Source: Allobacillus halotolerans (GTDB taxonomy: Bacteria > Bacillota > Bacilli > Bacillales > Alkalibacillaceae). Taken from it: a DNA stretch of 64,000 nucleotides. Within the stretch, counting starts at the first letter, position 1. Each line of letters begins with the position of its first letter. A model generated the notes under the pieces. That model did no database searches, had not been told where the DNA came from, and saw only the letters and a list, made by a program, of their open reading frames with translations. The stretch covers positions 710 to 64,709 of the forward strand of contig NZ_JAHLZF010000013.1 in NCBI RefSeq assembly GCF_018967645.1, in the 5' to 3' direction. The position numbers and the translations under genes were made by a program. Positions 36,694-46,402 of this stretch are shown in pieces.

Positions 36694-39078
36694 ATGAGCG
36701 AAGCAAAGCATGAAACAATTGGTGTAACGGGAATGACCTGTGCCGCCTGTTCAAGCCGTGTCGAAAAAGTGCTGAACAAAATGGACGGCGTAGAAGCACA
36801 AGTGAATTTGACAACTGAAAAGGCATCGATCGATTATGATCCGGAGAAGACGTCCTTTGATGATATCACGAGTAAAATCGAACATATTGGTTATGGGGTA
36901 TTAACCGAAAAAGTTGACTTAGATGTTTTTGGCATGACGTGTGCGGCTTGTTCCAATCGGATTGAAAAAGTATTGAATAAGCAAGAGGGGGTATCGGAGG
37001 CTTCCGTCAATTTGACGACAGAAAGTGCAGCCATCGAGTATAACCCTGGCTTGGTCGACATTCAAAACTTGATTGAACGGATCCAGAAGCTGGGCTATGA
37101 TGCGAAACCGAAAGCTGAAGCAGAAGAGAAGAAATCATATAAAGAAGAAGAATTGAAGAAACAGAAGACGAAATTGATTGTTTCAATCATTCTTTCAGCA
37201 CCTTTATTGGTGACAATGCTTGTGCATCTATTCAACATGACGATCCCAGCAATTTTCATGAATCCGTGGTTTCAATTTGCCTTGGCGACACCGGTTCAAT
37301 TTGTGATTGGCTGGCAATTTTATGTTGGAGCCTATAAGAACCTCCGGAATGGCGGAGCGAATATGGATGTGCTTGTTGCATTAGGGACAAGTGCTGCGTA
37401 TTTTTATAGTTTATATGAATCGTTCAAGACAATCGGAAACCCAGGATATGAACCACATTTATATTTTGAAACAAGTGCGATATTAATTACCTTAATTTTA
37501 TTCGGAAAATATTTGGAAGCGAGAGCGAAAAGTCAAACAACCAACGCGCTTTCTTCCTTATTGAATTTACAGGCGAAAGAAGCACGCGTCATTCGACATG
37601 GTGAGGAAGTCATGATCCCGGTTGAGGAAGTCGATGTAGGCGACCGTTTAGTCGTTAAACCGGGTGAAAAAATACCCGTAGACGGTACCGTTGTGAAAGG
37701 CCGTACGTCTGTTGATGAATCCATGATCACCGGTGAATCGATTCCAATCGAAAAAGAGATTGGCACCGGTGTCATCGGATCGACCATCAATAAAAACGGA
37801 TCGATCGAAATGGAAGCAACGAAAGTCGGAAAAGACACCGCATTGGCATCCATCGTTAAAGTGGTGGAAGAAGCACAAGGGTCCAAAGCGCCGATTCAGC
37901 GGTTGGCCGATGTCATATCAGGCTATTTTGTTCCGATTGTCGTCGGGATTGCGATTTTGACGTTTATCGTATGGATTACCCTAGTCCAGCCAGGTCAACT
38001 CGAGCCGGCATTAGTCGCATCGATTGCCGTTCTCGTCATTGCTTGTCCGTGTGCATTAGGACTCGCGACACCAACTTCGATTATGGTAGGAACCGGTCGT
38101 GCTGCAGAAAGTGGCATTTTATTCAAAGGTGGCGGTCATTTAGAACGTACACATGAACTGGACGCCATTGTATTGGATAAGACAGGTACGATCACCAAAG
38201 GGAAACCGGAAGTCACTGATTTTACGGGTGATCAAGAGACGTTACAGTTATTGGCGAGTGCGGAAAAGGGTTCTGAACACCCACTAGCCGAAGCCATTGT
38301 TGCTTATGCGACTGAACGAGAAAGTGAATTTGTCAATGTGGACGAATTCAGTGCGATCCCAGGGCACGGGATTCAAGCAACGATTGGCGGAAAACAAATT
38401 CTCGTCGGTAACCGAAAATTGATGAATGACCACGATGTGATAGTTTCTGACTATGAAGATGACATGATCCAACTCGAAACAGATGGAAAAACAGCCATGT
38501 TGATTGCGGTTGATGGTGAGTACCGTGGAACAATCGCCGTTGCGGATACGATTAAAGAAACTGCTCCTCAAGCCATTCGTGAACTGCAAGAGCAAGGTCT
38601 TGAAGTCATCATGCTGACCGGCGATAACGAACGAACCGCTCAAGCCATCGCCAGACAAGTAGGTATCGATCAAGTCATTGCTGAAGTTTTACCGGAAGAA
38701 AAGGCTGATAAAGTCAAAGAAATTCAATTACAGGGTAAAAAAGTCGGCATGGTCGGAGATGGTGTGAACGATGCACCGGCATTGGTGACTGCGGATATTG
38801 GGATTGCGATTGGCACAGGGACTGAAGTAGCAATTGAAGCAGCAGATGTCACGATTCTCGGTGGCGAATTACTGCTTATTCCAAAAGCCATCAAAATCAG
38901 CCATGCATCCATCCGAAATATTCGTCAAAACCTATTCTGGGCATTCGGCTACAATACAGCAGGCATCCCAATAGCAGCTGTCGGACTTCTTGCTCCATGG
39001 GTTGCCGGTGCAGCGATGGCCTTAAGCTCAGTCAGCGTCGTTACCAACTCACTCCGTTTGAAACGGGTGAAATTATAG
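36694..39078 (+). CDS. copA: Cu(I)-exporting P-type ATPase CopA
   Basis: 794 residues: two N-terminal HMA domains ([18 protein letters not shown]), eight membrane helices, TGES actuator motif, CPC in [13 protein letters not shown], phosphorylation [17 protein letters not shown] and [10 protein letters not shown]. Exports Cu(I) from the cytosol, receiving it from CopZ. RBS AAGGGGGG. Confidence 0.97.
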   Translation: MSEAKHETIGVTGMTCAACSSRVEKVLNKMDGVEAQVNLTTEKASIDYDPEKTSFDDITSKIEHIGYGVLTEKVDLDVFGMTCAACSNRIEKVLNKQEGVSEASVNLTTESAAIEYNPGLVDIQNLIERIQKLGYDAKPKAEAEEKKSYKEEELKKQKTKLIVSIILSAPLLVTMLVHLFNMTIPAIFMNPWFQFALATPVQFVIGWQFYVGAYKNLRNGGANMDVLVALGTSAAYFYSLYESFKTIGNPGYEPHLYFETSAILITLILFGKYLEARAKSQTTNALSSLLNLQAKEARVIRHGEEVMIPVEEVDVGDRLVVKPGEKIPVDGTVVKGRTSVDESMITGESIPIEKEIGTGVIGSTINKNGSIEMEATKVGKDTALASIVKVVEEAQGSKAPIQRLADVISGYFVPIVVGIAILTFIVWITLVQPGQLEPALVASIAVLVIACPCALGLATPTSIMVGTGRAAESGILFKGGGHLERTHELDAIVLDKTGTITKGKPEVTDFTGDQETLQLLASAEKGSEHPLAEAIVAYATERESEFVNVDEFSAIPGHGIQATIGGKQILVGNRKLMNDHDVIVSDYEDDMIQLETDGKTAMLIAVDGEYRGTIAVADTIKETAPQAIRELQEQGLEVIMLTGDNERTAQAIARQVGIDQVIAEVLPEEKADKVKEIQLQGKKVGMVGDGVNDAPALVTADIGIAIGTGTEVAIEAADVTILGGELLLIPKAIKISHASIRNIRQNLFWAFGYNTAGIPIAAVGLLAPWVAGAAMALSSVSVVTNSLRLKRVKL

Positions 39079-39110
39079 ATCAACCCCTGCTTTAAAAGGA
39101 GGTGAAATAA

Positions 39111-39314
39111 ATGGAACAAACACTTAACGTTCAAGGCATGACATGCGGTCACTGCAAAATGTCCGTCGAAAACGCTTTGAATAACTTAGAAGGCGTCCAA
39201 ACAGCAGAAGTAAACCTTGATGCTGGTAATGTCGCCGTTACTTACGATGAAGCCAAAGTCAACCAAGAAGCGATGAAAGAAGCCATCGAAGATCAAGGCT
39301 ATGACGTTGAATAG
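39111..39314 (+). CDS. copZ: copper chaperone CopZ
   Basis: 67-residue HMA domain with GMTCGHC (C12, C15) binding Cu(I). RBS AAGGAGGTG. Third gene of the copper operon, followed by a terminator. Confidence 0.96.
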   Translation: MEQTLNVQGMTCGHCKMSVENALNNLEGVQTAEVNLDAGNVAVTYDEAKVNQEAMKEAIEDQGYDVE

Positions 39315-39320
39315 TATACG

Positions 39321-39357
39321 AAAGCTGGTTTTCTATTGATGAAAGCCAGCTTTTTTT
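39321..39357 (+). terminator. terminator of csoR-copAZ
   Basis: AAAGCTGGTTTTC pairs with GAAAGCCAGCTTT, then seven T. Confidence 0.9.
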
Positions 39358-39454
39358 GTAGAGAAAAATTCTGTAGGTAAAAAATTCATACTATTCACAT
39401 CAATCCTCTACAATGCTAAGATAGAGTAAGCTGAAAACCAATGGGGGAAATCCA

Positions 39455-39628
39455 ATGAAAGACTATCATTGTTGTGCGACCTGCATTCACTTTGAAGTAT
39501 ACAGAACCGAAGACGGCCGTCCAAAAACTCGCTGCAGTCGTTTAGGCTATGACACAGACCCAACCTATAAATTCAATTGCTGGACTCCAAAAGATCGAAT
39601 TAAAAAGTTGATGGAGAAAGAAAAGTAG
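39455..39628 (+). CDS. small cysteine-rich (zinc-ribbon-like) protein, copy 2
   Basis: 57 residues from ATG 39455 with a GGGGGAAA site. Paralogue of the 59-residue protein at 2608: the start (YHCCATC), RLGYDT, PTYKFNCW and TPKDR are shared, and all five cysteines are conserved. Own promoter region and terminator. Position after copZ could hint at metal handling but that is weak. Confidence 0.8.
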   Translation: MKDYHCCATCIHFEVYRTEDGRPKTRCSRLGYDTDPTYKFNCWTPKDRIKKLMEKEK

Positions 39629-39658
39629 GGTGAATCCTTTAGTGGATTCGCCCTTTTA
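39627..39658 (+). terminator. terminator of the small cysteine-rich gene
   Basis: AGGGTGAATCC pairs with GGATTCGCCCT and is followed by TTTATT; the stem overlaps the stop codon. Confidence 0.85.
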
Positions 39659-39677
39659 TTATGTTTTGTGTTTTTAA

Positions 39678-39971
39678 CATAGGCGTCAATCGCAAAAGGT
39701 TGAGCCTCTAGAGTGCGAGGTTAAGCCTTTAGCTCGCCGAGTTGAGCCTGTAAAGTCCGAAGTTGAGCCTCTAGAACGCCAGATTGAGCCTCTGTATCAA
39801 AAGGTTGAGCCTCCATAGCAAAAGATTAAGCGTCTAGCAGCGTTTATTAAGCGTCTGGAGTGCGAGATTAAGCGTCTAGCCGTGTTTATTAAGCGTCTAC
39901 ATTAAAAGATTGAGCGTCTGCATCGAAAGATTAAGCGTCTAGGTTATTTTGTTAAGCGTCTATTACTCTCC
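39678..39971. repeat. intergenic 21-bp tandem array E (13 clear units)
   Basis: The best-preserved array. Thirteen units of exactly 21 bp from 39699 to 39971, with a decayed unit before them. The first 11 bases are GTTGAGCCTCT in units 1-6 and ATTAAGCGTCT in most of units 7-13; the other 10 bases differ in almost every unit. The core differs by one base from that of array D. Located between two co-directional genes, just after a terminator. Confidence 0.93.
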
Positions 39972-40079
39972 TAGACTATGTCCTCCCTCAAAAAAGCACA
40001 GTTCATGCATTTCCAACGTAAATTATATGAATACATTAAAGTCATCATTTGATTGAATAACAAAAAGGAATTATACTAT

Positions 40080-40099
40080 ATTCAAACGGACTTTTGAAT
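40080..40099 (+). promoter_or_regulatory. CadC operator
   Basis: Perfect inverted repeat ATTCAAA-N6-TTTGAAT just downstream of TACTAT (a likely -10), 18 bases before cadC. It resembles the plasmid pI258 cad operator and should be vacated when CadC binds Cd, Pb or Zn. Confidence 0.8.
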
Positions 40100-40116
40100 G
40101 AAGGTGTGAGACATAA

Positions 40117-40485
40117 ATGAATCGTCAAGATACTTGTGAAATATTTTGTTATAACGAGGAAAAAGTCAATCAAGTTCAACAGGATCTAAATGCGGTGAAC
40201 ATTTCTGGTGCAGCAAAAATGTTAAAGGCGATTGCTGATGAAAATCGAGCAAAAATTGTCTATGCGCTTTGCCAAGAGGAGGAGCTTTGTGTCTGTGACC
40301 TAGCTAATATTATCGGTGCAACGGTCGCGACGACATCTCATCACTTGCGAACGCTTCATAAACAAGGCGTCGTACGTTTTCGGAAAGAAGGCAAGCTGGC
40401 ATTTTATACGTTAGACGCTCAACATATTAAGCAAATTATGATGTTTGCCCTAGAGCACCAGGAAGAAGTGGTGGCCAATGGCTGA
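40117..40485 (+). CDS. cadC: cadmium/lead/zinc-sensing repressor CadC
   Basis: 122-residue ArsR-family winged helix. C7, C11, C58 and C60 (DTCEIFC and ELCVCD) occur at the same positions as the metal ligands of pI258 CadC. The recognition helix lies in [13 protein letters not shown]. Overlaps cadA by eight bases, so the two are coupled. Confidence 0.94.
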   Translation: MNRQDTCEIFCYNEEKVNQVQQDLNAVNISGAAKMLKAIADENRAKIVYALCQEEELCVCDLANIIGATVATTSHHLRTLHKQGVVRFRKEGKLAFYTLDAQHIKQIMMFALEHQEEVVANG

Positions 40486-42619
40486 ACAATTGCGTGAAGA
40501 AAAAAATACCTACCGTGTACAGGGTTTTTCTTGTGCAAACTGTGCGGGCAAGTTTGAAAATAACGTCAAAAAACTGCCGAATGTAGAAAACGCAAAAGTG
40601 AATTTTGGTGCCTCAAAGATTTCTGTATATGGAGAAGCAACGGTTGAAGAACTAGAGAAAGCCGGGTCATTTGAGAATTTGAAGGTCTTCCCCGAACATA
40701 CAACGAACGAACCTGATGAAAAGAAAGAAGAAAAAGAGCCTTTTTACCTAAAATACAGTACATTGTTTTATTCGTCTTTGTTCATGGCATTTGGCTTTCT
40801 ATCCATGTTCATCAATGGCAATGATAACATCGTAACGGCACTTCTTTTCATTGCTTCGATGTTGGTCGGAGGATTATCTTTACTGAAGACCGGTCTCCAC
40901 AATCTTGTGCGATTTGAATTCGACATGAGAACTCTAATGACCATTGCTGTCATCGGTGGGGTCATCATTGGTGAATGGGCAGAAGTAGCTGTCGTTGTTA
41001 TTTTATTTGCGTTAAGTGAAGAACTGGAACGTTTTTCGATGGACCGTGCAAGGAAATCCATTCAATCGTTGATGGATATTGCGCCGAATCAAGCCATCGT
41101 CAAACGGTTCGGTCAAGAAACGACCGTTCATGTCAATGATATTGTGATCGGTGACATGATGATTGTGAAACCAGGGCAAAAAATTGCGATGGATGGTGTC
41201 ATTGTAGGTGGTTCCTCATCGATTAATCAGGCGGCCATCACGGGTGAGTCCGTCCCTGTTGAAAAATCTCTGGACGATGAAGTCTTTGCCGGAACGTTGA
41301 ATGAAGAAGGTCATTTGGAGGTCAAAGTCACGAAACTCGTTAATGATACGACATTGGCGAAAATCATTCATCTTGTTGAGGAAGCGCAAGCCGAACGTGC
41401 ACCAGCACAAGCATTTGTTGACCGCTTTGCGAAATATTATACACCAGCAATCATGGTCATCGCTGCCATGGTTGCGGTCTTGCCACCATTATTTTTCGAA
41501 GCAAGCTGGGAAACCTGGGTCTATCAAGGGTTGGCCGTCCTCGTCGTCGGTTGTCCTTGTGCGCTCGTCATTTCCACACCGATTTCCATCGTTTCCGCGA
41601 TCGGAAATGCCGCGAAAAAAGGCGTACTCGTAAAAGGTGGAATTTATTTAGAAGAAATCGGTGGATTGAAGGCGATAGCTTTTGATAAAACCGGTACGTT
41701 AACAAAAGGCGTTCCCGTCGTTACGGACGTTGAAATGATCGACCAAGATGCGGAGCAAAAGGAATTACTCGGAAAGATCTCCGCATTGGAAAAACGTTCT
41801 CAACATCCACTCGCTTCAGCTATTTTGAAAAAAGCAGACGAGGAAGCCGTTGATTATGAGAAGATTTCTGTTGATCACTTCACTTCGTTAACCGGCAAAG
41901 GAATCCAAGGTGACATTGATGGAGTTACTTATTATGTCGGTAGTCCGAGTTTATTTAATGAGGTAAGCACTTTAGATGCGGGCGTTAATGATAAAATCAA
42001 AACCCTTCAAAACGAAGGGAAAACCGTAGTAGTTGCCGGCACAAAAGAGAAAGTCCAAGTAATTCTCGCTGTAGCCGATGAAGTCAGAGAAGCGAGCCAA
42101 AACGTGATTCAAAAACTCCACCGTGAAGGTATCGAAAAAACAATCATGCTGACAGGCGATAACGCCAATACAGGGAATGCGATTGGTAAGCAAGTTGGCG
42201 TCACAGATGTGCGTTCTGAACTATTACCACAGGATAAACTAAAAGTCATTCGAAGTTTGCGAGAACGCCATCAAAAAGTGGCCATGGTTGGTGACGGTGT
42301 CAATGACGCCCCAGCCTTAGCTGCTTCAACCGTCGGAATCGCCATGGGAGGAGCAGGCACGGACACCGCACTAGAAACCGCTGATGTGGCGTTAATGGGA
42401 GACGATTTGGAAAAACTCCCATTTCTCGTTAGACTTAGCCGTAAAACGTTAAATACGATTAAAGGCAATATTACCTTTGCAATTGCGATCAAAGTCGCCG
42501 CATTACTCCTTGTAATTCCAGGATGGTTGACCTTGTGGATTGCCATTCTATCAGACATGGGCGCAACGATATTGGTCGCATTGAACAGTATGCGGTTGAT
42601 GCGGGTGAAAGAAGAATAG
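40478..42619 (+). CDS. cadA: Cd/Zn/Pb-exporting P-type ATPase CadA
   Basis: 713 residues with one N-terminal HMA domain ([15 protein letters not shown]), membrane helices, TGESVPV, CPC in [26 protein letters not shown] and [16 protein letters not shown]-2 ATPase that expels divalent toxic metals. Confidence 0.96.
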   Translation: MAEQLREEKNTYRVQGFSCANCAGKFENNVKKLPNVENAKVNFGASKISVYGEATVEELEKAGSFENLKVFPEHTTNEPDEKKEEKEPFYLKYSTLFYSSLFMAFGFLSMFINGNDNIVTALLFIASMLVGGLSLLKTGLHNLVRFEFDMRTLMTIAVIGGVIIGEWAEVAVVVILFALSEELERFSMDRARKSIQSLMDIAPNQAIVKRFGQETTVHVNDIVIGDMMIVKPGQKIAMDGVIVGGSSSINQAAITGESVPVEKSLDDEVFAGTLNEEGHLEVKVTKLVNDTTLAKIIHLVEEAQAERAPAQAFVDRFAKYYTPAIMVIAAMVAVLPPLFFEASWETWVYQGLAVLVVGCPCALVISTPISIVSAIGNAAKKGVLVKGGIYLEEIGGLKAIAFDKTGTLTKGVPVVTDVEMIDQDAEQKELLGKISALEKRSQHPLASAILKKADEEAVDYEKISVDHFTSLTGKGIQGDIDGVTYYVGSPSLFNEVSTLDAGVNDKIKTLQNEGKTVVVAGTKEKVQVILAVADEVREASQNVIQKLHREGIEKTIMLTGDNANTGNAIGKQVGVTDVRSELLPQDKLKVIRSLRERHQKVAMVGDGVNDAPALAASTVGIAMGGAGTDTALETADVALMGDDLEKLPFLVRLSRKTLNTIKGNITFAIAIKVAALLLVIPGWLTLWIAILSDMGATILVALNSMRLMRVKEE

Positions 42620-42631
42620 ATTCAATTAATC

Positions 42632-42673
42632 AGCACAGTATGAGTAGGTGATTACCGTACTGTGCTATTTTTT
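42632..42673 (+). terminator. terminator of cadCA
   Basis: AGCACAGTA pairs with TACTGTGCT, followed by ATTTTTT. Confidence 0.88.
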
Positions 42674-42755
42674 CATGAAGAAATACCCCCACCACGTTTA
42701 TTGAATGGGATATGAGGTAAACAAAATCATAGACAATTTTAGGAGGAGGGGTATC

Positions 42756-43253
42756 TTGAATCCTTATGTAAAGTTCGGTTTGATGATTTTGACTTCGACC
42801 TTTGTGATGTATTGGCTGATGTATTTAAATGTGTTTCAAATTAACCATATATTTTTCAGTGAAATGCGTGTGTATATGGCGTTAATTATGGGATCTTGTA
42901 TGTCCGTCATCATGATGTTATTTATGTGGAAAATGTACCAGAAGAAAGTACTTAATTGGATCATCATCGGTGCAAGTGTTCTTGTCTTTGGCGTCTCCCT
43001 GTGGCTTGTCCGTAGTCAGATGATTGTAGACGACACGGATTATATGCAAGCAATGATTCCTCACCATTCCATAGCCATTTTGACAAGTGAGCGCGCAGAA
43101 ATTGAAGATCCTCGCGTGAAAAAGCTCGCTGCTGAAATTTCTCAAACCCAAAAAGAAGAGATTGCGCAGATGGAAACATTGATAGCTGATATTGAGAAAA
43201 ATGGCCCGGAAGATGAAGAAGACGAGGAAGAGGAAAAAGATGCCCCTCAATAA
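42756..43253 (+). CDS. DUF305-family membrane protein
   Basis: 165 residues from TTG 42756, which follows AGGAGGAGGGG; the frame back to 42705 is leader. Three N-terminal membrane helices, then an external DUF305 segment with MIPHHSIAILTSERA and an acidic tail rich in Glu and Asp. DUF305 His/Met motifs often occur with metal-resistance genes, and here it follows cadCA; a metal-binding role is likely but unproven. An ATACCCCCACC sequence upstream could be a CsoR half-site. Confidence 0.8.
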   Translation: MNPYVKFGLMILTSTFVMYWLMYLNVFQINHIFFSEMRVYMALIMGSCMSVIMMLFMWKMYQKKVLNWIIIGASVLVFGVSLWLVRSQMIVDDTDYMQAMIPHHSIAILTSERAEIEDPRVKKLAAEISQTQKEEIAQMETLIADIEKNGPEDEEDEEEEKDAPQ

Positions 43254-43568
43254 GAGGGGGGTTCTACCCCTTGTTTAGAACTTTTTATAGACCATAAGTG
43301 CAAGTTTCCCTGTAGTAACTATGCGTAGATACCGAATTATCCCAATAGTTATACCATATGCTCTTAAATAACTCTAACCTTTAAAATCCCATAGAGGATG
43401 AAGAACAATTACCATTAAAGCTAACTGAATTAAATTTTATGGCCGGTAAATGGGCTTCACCCATATAATTTATAACTCTGTTAACAGGGAAAAAATTACA
43501 AAATATTACCATATATTGTTTGTACCCTTACGATTCTTCTCACTTCCATTAACTTTGAAGATAATTTT
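43254..43568. other. AT-rich intergenic region
   Basis: Only a GC-rich hairpin (CCCCTC/GAGGGG) at the end of the DUF305 gene is clear. A 23-codon frame ending MAGKWASPI near 43443-43465 may be the tail of a lost gene, but its identity is unknown. Confidence 0.4.
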
Positions 43569-43676
43569 TTAGAATGAAACAGTTGTAGTGTTATATAACC
43601 AGAAAATAATTACATAAAATAAAAGAATTACGGCAAGGGTTATACCAATTATTTTTAAAAATTTAGACTTTTTCAA
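43569..43676 (-). CDS. 35-residue single-helix membrane peptide
   Basis: TTG 43676 is preceded by GGGAGGTG. The product begins MKKSKFLK, has one hydrophobic helix (residues 9-28) and ends with NTTTVSF. It is divergent from the secreted-protein gene at 43748, with only 71 bases between the two starts. No family recognised; such pairs can encode a secreted peptide or toxin and a membrane partner, which is inference. Confidence 0.6.
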   Translation of the reverse strand: MKKSKFLKIIGITLAVILLFYVIIFWLYNTTTVSF

Positions 43677-43747
43677 AAAAACACCTCCCTTTTTATCCAA
43701 TATATGATAGAATGGCAATAATAACAAATAAAAAAGGAGTGTTTTCC

Positions 43748-44485
43748 TTGAAAGGTTTTAAATTGCTATTCATGATGATTGTTTCCTTACTAGTAATTGG
43801 ATTATTTACTATCACTGTTTCAGCTGATGATTCAAAAATTATGACACCTGCAGAGTATGAGAGTTATCTATTAAACAAGTCTGATGAAGGTGCTCTAGAA
43901 ATTCTTGAGGGTTTTAAAAATTTGACGGACAAGGAACAAGAAGCTTTCTTGGAATTTATGTGGTCTGATGAATATTTTGAAACACTTAGTTACGGAACAC
44001 AAAATGGAGAAGAATTTTCTGTTCAAATGAATGAAGTTGATATTCCAGTGAAGGTTAGTCACTCTATGGACCATTCTTCAAGTCATCAGCCGGCTTCAAA
44101 TTTTGACTCAGGTATTCAATCAACAACTTATAGATCATGGACTACGGGTACAATTGATTTGACAATGTTTGGTTTTAACACTACTACTATGTCTACAAAG
44201 TTAACTTGGCAACATAACAATAGTCAAGCATTACAAGTCTACTCTGTTGAACAAACAGATAGTAACTATAACCCTACCTTTTTTCTTACTAAAGATGGAA
44301 CTAATGACTATATATCCAACGGTTATGCATATGGAACAGGAACTTGGTCTATGACTTTATCAGCAGCACCTTGGGTGCAAGATACCACTCATGTTGATGT
44401 ACGGGCTAGAACTCTAGATGACAAAAGAAAAAGAATTAGATCTACTCATAGTAATATAGGTCATACTGGTTGGTTAGTATATTAA
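43748..44485 (+). CDS. secreted protein of unknown function
   Basis: 245 residues from TTG 43748, with AAAGGAG upstream. A signal peptide ends near TVSADD. The mature protein has an acidic helical N-terminal part (PAEYESYLLNK, LTDKEQEAFLEF) and a Ser/Thr/Tyr/Trp-rich beta C-terminal part (TTYRSWTTGTIDLTMFG). AT-rich unlike its neighbours, suggesting transfer. I do not recognise a family. Confidence 0.7.
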   Translation: MKGFKLLFMMIVSLLVIGLFTITVSADDSKIMTPAEYESYLLNKSDEGALEILEGFKNLTDKEQEAFLEFMWSDEYFETLSYGTQNGEEFSVQMNEVDIPVKVSHSMDHSSSHQPASNFDSGIQSTTYRSWTTGTIDLTMFGFNTTTMSTKLTWQHNNSQALQVYSVEQTDSNYNPTFFLTKDGTNDYISNGYAYGTGTWSMTLSAAPWVQDTTHVDVRARTLDDKRKRIRSTHSNIGHTGWLVY

Positions 44486-44496
44486 TATTAATTGCT

Positions 44497-44534
44497 GTAC
44501 CCCCTTCTCTTTAAACTTTAAAGGGAAGGGGGTA
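44497..44534. terminator. hairpin after the secreted-protein gene
   Basis: TACCCCCTT..CTTTA pairs with TAAAG..AAGGGGGTA. No T tract follows on the plus strand, so efficiency as a terminator is uncertain. Confidence 0.45.
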
Positions 44535-44696
44535 AAATATATAATAAAATTTAATGATAATTGCATACTAAATGAGTCAATTTTATAATCGCTCTTAAAA
44601 AATAAAGAATTGCAGTAATACAAAATTGATTTTTTTAAAATATTTTAGTTGTGTTACCTATGTTCCTCTCGACACATGCTTACCGGAAACAGTGCC

Positions 44697-44843
44697 TTAG
44701 CTAAAAAATTCCATGAAAGATGTGATCACTAGTAATACGCAAGAAGCATAATAAATCTGCCTGGTGAATCTTTTTCCTTCTGCCATCTTTATTCCTCTGG
44801 AAAAAAACAACATACAGCCTAGAATAATAGTCACGAATAACAT
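44697..44843 (-). CDS. possible 48-residue two-helix membrane protein or remnant
   Basis: From ATG 44843 the frame gives MLFVTIILGCMLFFSRGIKM and then a second hydrophobic stretch ending TSFMEFFS. The reading frame is open before the ATG without a start codon, and no good binding site is present, so this may be the C-terminal part of a decayed gene (layout like DUF3953). Confidence 0.35.
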   Translation of the reverse strand: MLFVTIILGCMLFFSRGIKMAEGKRFTRQIYYASCVLLVITSFMEFFS

Positions 44844-44993
44844 CGGATTTGTTAACTCGAAAAAAACTCCTCATTAAATGCGGCTTTTTAATTATATTTT
44901 CTTATCAATCTTGAGATGTAAGAACCTTTTGTAACCAGTATATTTAAAAGAAGGTTATCTCTCAAATAAATGAAAGTTTTGTGTTTGCTTTTT

Positions 44994-45007
44994 TACCCTA
45001 CAGGGTA
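44994..45007 (+). promoter_or_regulatory. CsoR/CstR-type operator before the rhodanese gene
   Basis: TACCCTACAGGGTA, perfect six-base arms TACCCT/AGGGTA around AC, 48 bases before the gene. It resembles operators of the CsoR/CstR/RcnR family; it could answer to the CsoR at 36379 or to a persulfide-sensing CstR elsewhere. Confidence 0.6.
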
Positions 45008-45054
45008 TATATTGAAAACGAAATAATAAAAGAATTGAATTAGGGAGAACCGAT

Positions 45055-45414
45055 ATGGGTGTAGTTGAATGGATCATTATTGCAATTATTATTGCATTAT
45101 TAGTGAATCGATTCATGCCGGTGAAAGGCATTACTAATATCAATGTAGAAGAAGCGAAGAACAAAATGAAGGATAAAAATGTGCAATTCATTGATGTAAG
45201 AACACCGGGTGAATACAAAGCAAACCACCAAAAACGTTTTAAAAACTATCCGCTTTTCAATTTAACCAAAGATCTATCTTCATTGGATCGAGAAAAAGAA
45301 GTAGTTGTCATCTGTCAAAGTGGTATGCGAAGCACAAAAGCGGCAAAACTATTGAAAAAGAATGGTTTTTCTCAAGTGTACAATGTCCAAGGTGGCATGA
45401 GTAGCTGGAGATAA
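45055..45414 (+). CDS. membrane-anchored rhodanese (sulfurtransferase)
   Basis: 119 residues: one N-terminal helix (3-20) and a rhodanese domain with IDVRTPGEY and the persulfide-carrying Cys in VICQSGMRS. The six-residue active-site loop fits sulfur (not arsenate/phosphate) chemistry. RBS AGGGAGA. First of three genes (rhodanese, DUF302, glutaredoxin-like). Confidence 0.88.
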   Translation: MGVVEWIIIAIIIALLVNRFMPVKGITNINVEEAKNKMKDKNVQFIDVRTPGEYKANHQKRFKNYPLFNLTKDLSSLDREKEVVVICQSGMRSTKAAKLLKKNGFSQVYNVQGGMSSWR

Positions 45415-45444
45415 TATTACCAAAATCAAAAGGAGTGGGTTCAG

Positions 45445-45834
45445 ATGTTTGATTACACTGTAGAAACATCAAAATCTGTCGAAGAAGCCGTCAAATCATT
45501 GGAAGAAAATTTGAAGGAAAAACAATTTGGTGTTCTGTGGCAATTCGACGTAAAAGAAACGTTGGAGAGTAAGGGCCTGGACTATGAGAAACCTTTTATG
45601 ATCTTGGAAGTTTGCAATCCGAAAGAAGCACAAAAAGTGTTGACCGCCAATCAGAAGGTTGGTTACATGTTGCCGTGTAAAATGGTTGTTTACGAGGATG
45701 ACCAAGACGGTAAAACGAAAATCGGTATGCCGAAACCAACAGAGTTAATCAATATGGTTGGCGATGATTCCATTAATGATATCGCGAAAGATATTGAGAA
45801 CCGATTAATTGAAGCCATTGAGCAAAGTAAGTAA
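45445..45834 (+). CDS. DUF302-domain protein
   Basis: 129 residues, cytosolic, with the DUF302 core (QFDVKETLESKGL, FMILEVCNPKEAQKVL). RBS AAAGGAGTG. Frequently adjacent to rhodanese and sulfur-carrier genes; biochemical role unknown to me. Confidence 0.85.
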   Translation: MFDYTVETSKSVEEAVKSLEENLKEKQFGVLWQFDVKETLESKGLDYEKPFMILEVCNPKEAQKVLTANQKVGYMLPCKMVVYEDDQDGKTKIGMPKPTELINMVGDDSINDIAKDIENRLIEAIEQSK

Positions 45835-45850
45835 TGAAGAGGAACACGAG

Positions 45851-46114
45851 ATGAATAAACAAGTTACGCTTTATACGACAACCACATGTCCAGTCTGTGC
45901 GATGACGAGAGACCTATTGACTGGATTGTCGATTGAATTTGAAGAGATTTATGTAGACCTACGACCGATTGCTCGCATGAAATTAATGAAGCAAACTCGA
46001 CGATTGACAGTCCCTCAGCTAAATGTCGATGGCGAGTGGGTCTCTGGATTTGATCCAATACGGACGTTAGAGTTGTTGAATGCGCCATCAAAAACTGACA
46101 TGTTATCTGAATAA
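45851..46114 (+). CDS. glutaredoxin/thioredoxin-like protein
   Basis: 87 residues from ATG 45851 (GAGGAACACGAG upstream). Redox motif TTCPVCAMT and cis-Pro in RLTVPQLNVDG, the pattern of small glutaredoxin-like disulfide reductases. Probably reduces disulfides or persulfides made by its rhodanese neighbour. Confidence 0.88.
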   Translation: MNKQVTLYTTTTCPVCAMTRDLLTGLSIEFEEIYVDLRPIARMKLMKQTRRLTVPQLNVDGEWVSGFDPIRTLELLNAPSKTDMLSE

Positions 46115-46154
46115 AAAACCGGTGATTCTTCTACTGTGAATCGCCGGTTTTTGT
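46115..46154 (+). terminator. terminator of the rhodanese cluster
   Basis: AAAACCGGTGATTC pairs with GAATCGCCGGTTTT, then T-rich. Confidence 0.9.
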
Positions 46155-46251
46155 TTATCTAGCAATGATCGTATATGATAGGCTTAGGATCAAAAGAATG
46201 AGCGGGCGGATGAAAAAGCTCGATATTAGCACGACAGACCCAATCGGCTGA

Positions 46252-46398
46252 TTAACTGTTGATAGAAGTGGTCTAACTGCTGAAAGAAGCGGTCTAACTG
46301 CTGAAAGAAGCGGTCTAACTGCTGAAAGAAGTGGTCTAACTGCTGAAAGAAGCAGTCTAACTGCTGAAAGAAGTGGTCTGACTGCTGAAAGAAGATGA
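46252..46398. repeat. 21-bp array F, left part (7 units)
   Basis: Seven 21-bp units of the form CTAACTGCTGAAAGAAGCGGT, nearly identical to one another. The array is interrupted by the IS256-family element and resumes at 47738. Confidence 0.93.
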
Positions 46399-46402
46399 CG
46401 TA

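Noticed and set aside
39678-39971. CRISPR array (constant and variable halves)
   Set aside because: The 11+10 base unit is far too short for repeat and spacer, constant parts vary, and no cas genes are in the window.
37533-42558. Several minus-strand frames inside copA and cadA
   Set aside because: Shadows of strongly supported ATPase genes with no signals of their own.
43389-43465. Short frame ending in MAGKWASPI
   Set aside because: Too short, no start, and no family I could name; left as part of the intergenic note.
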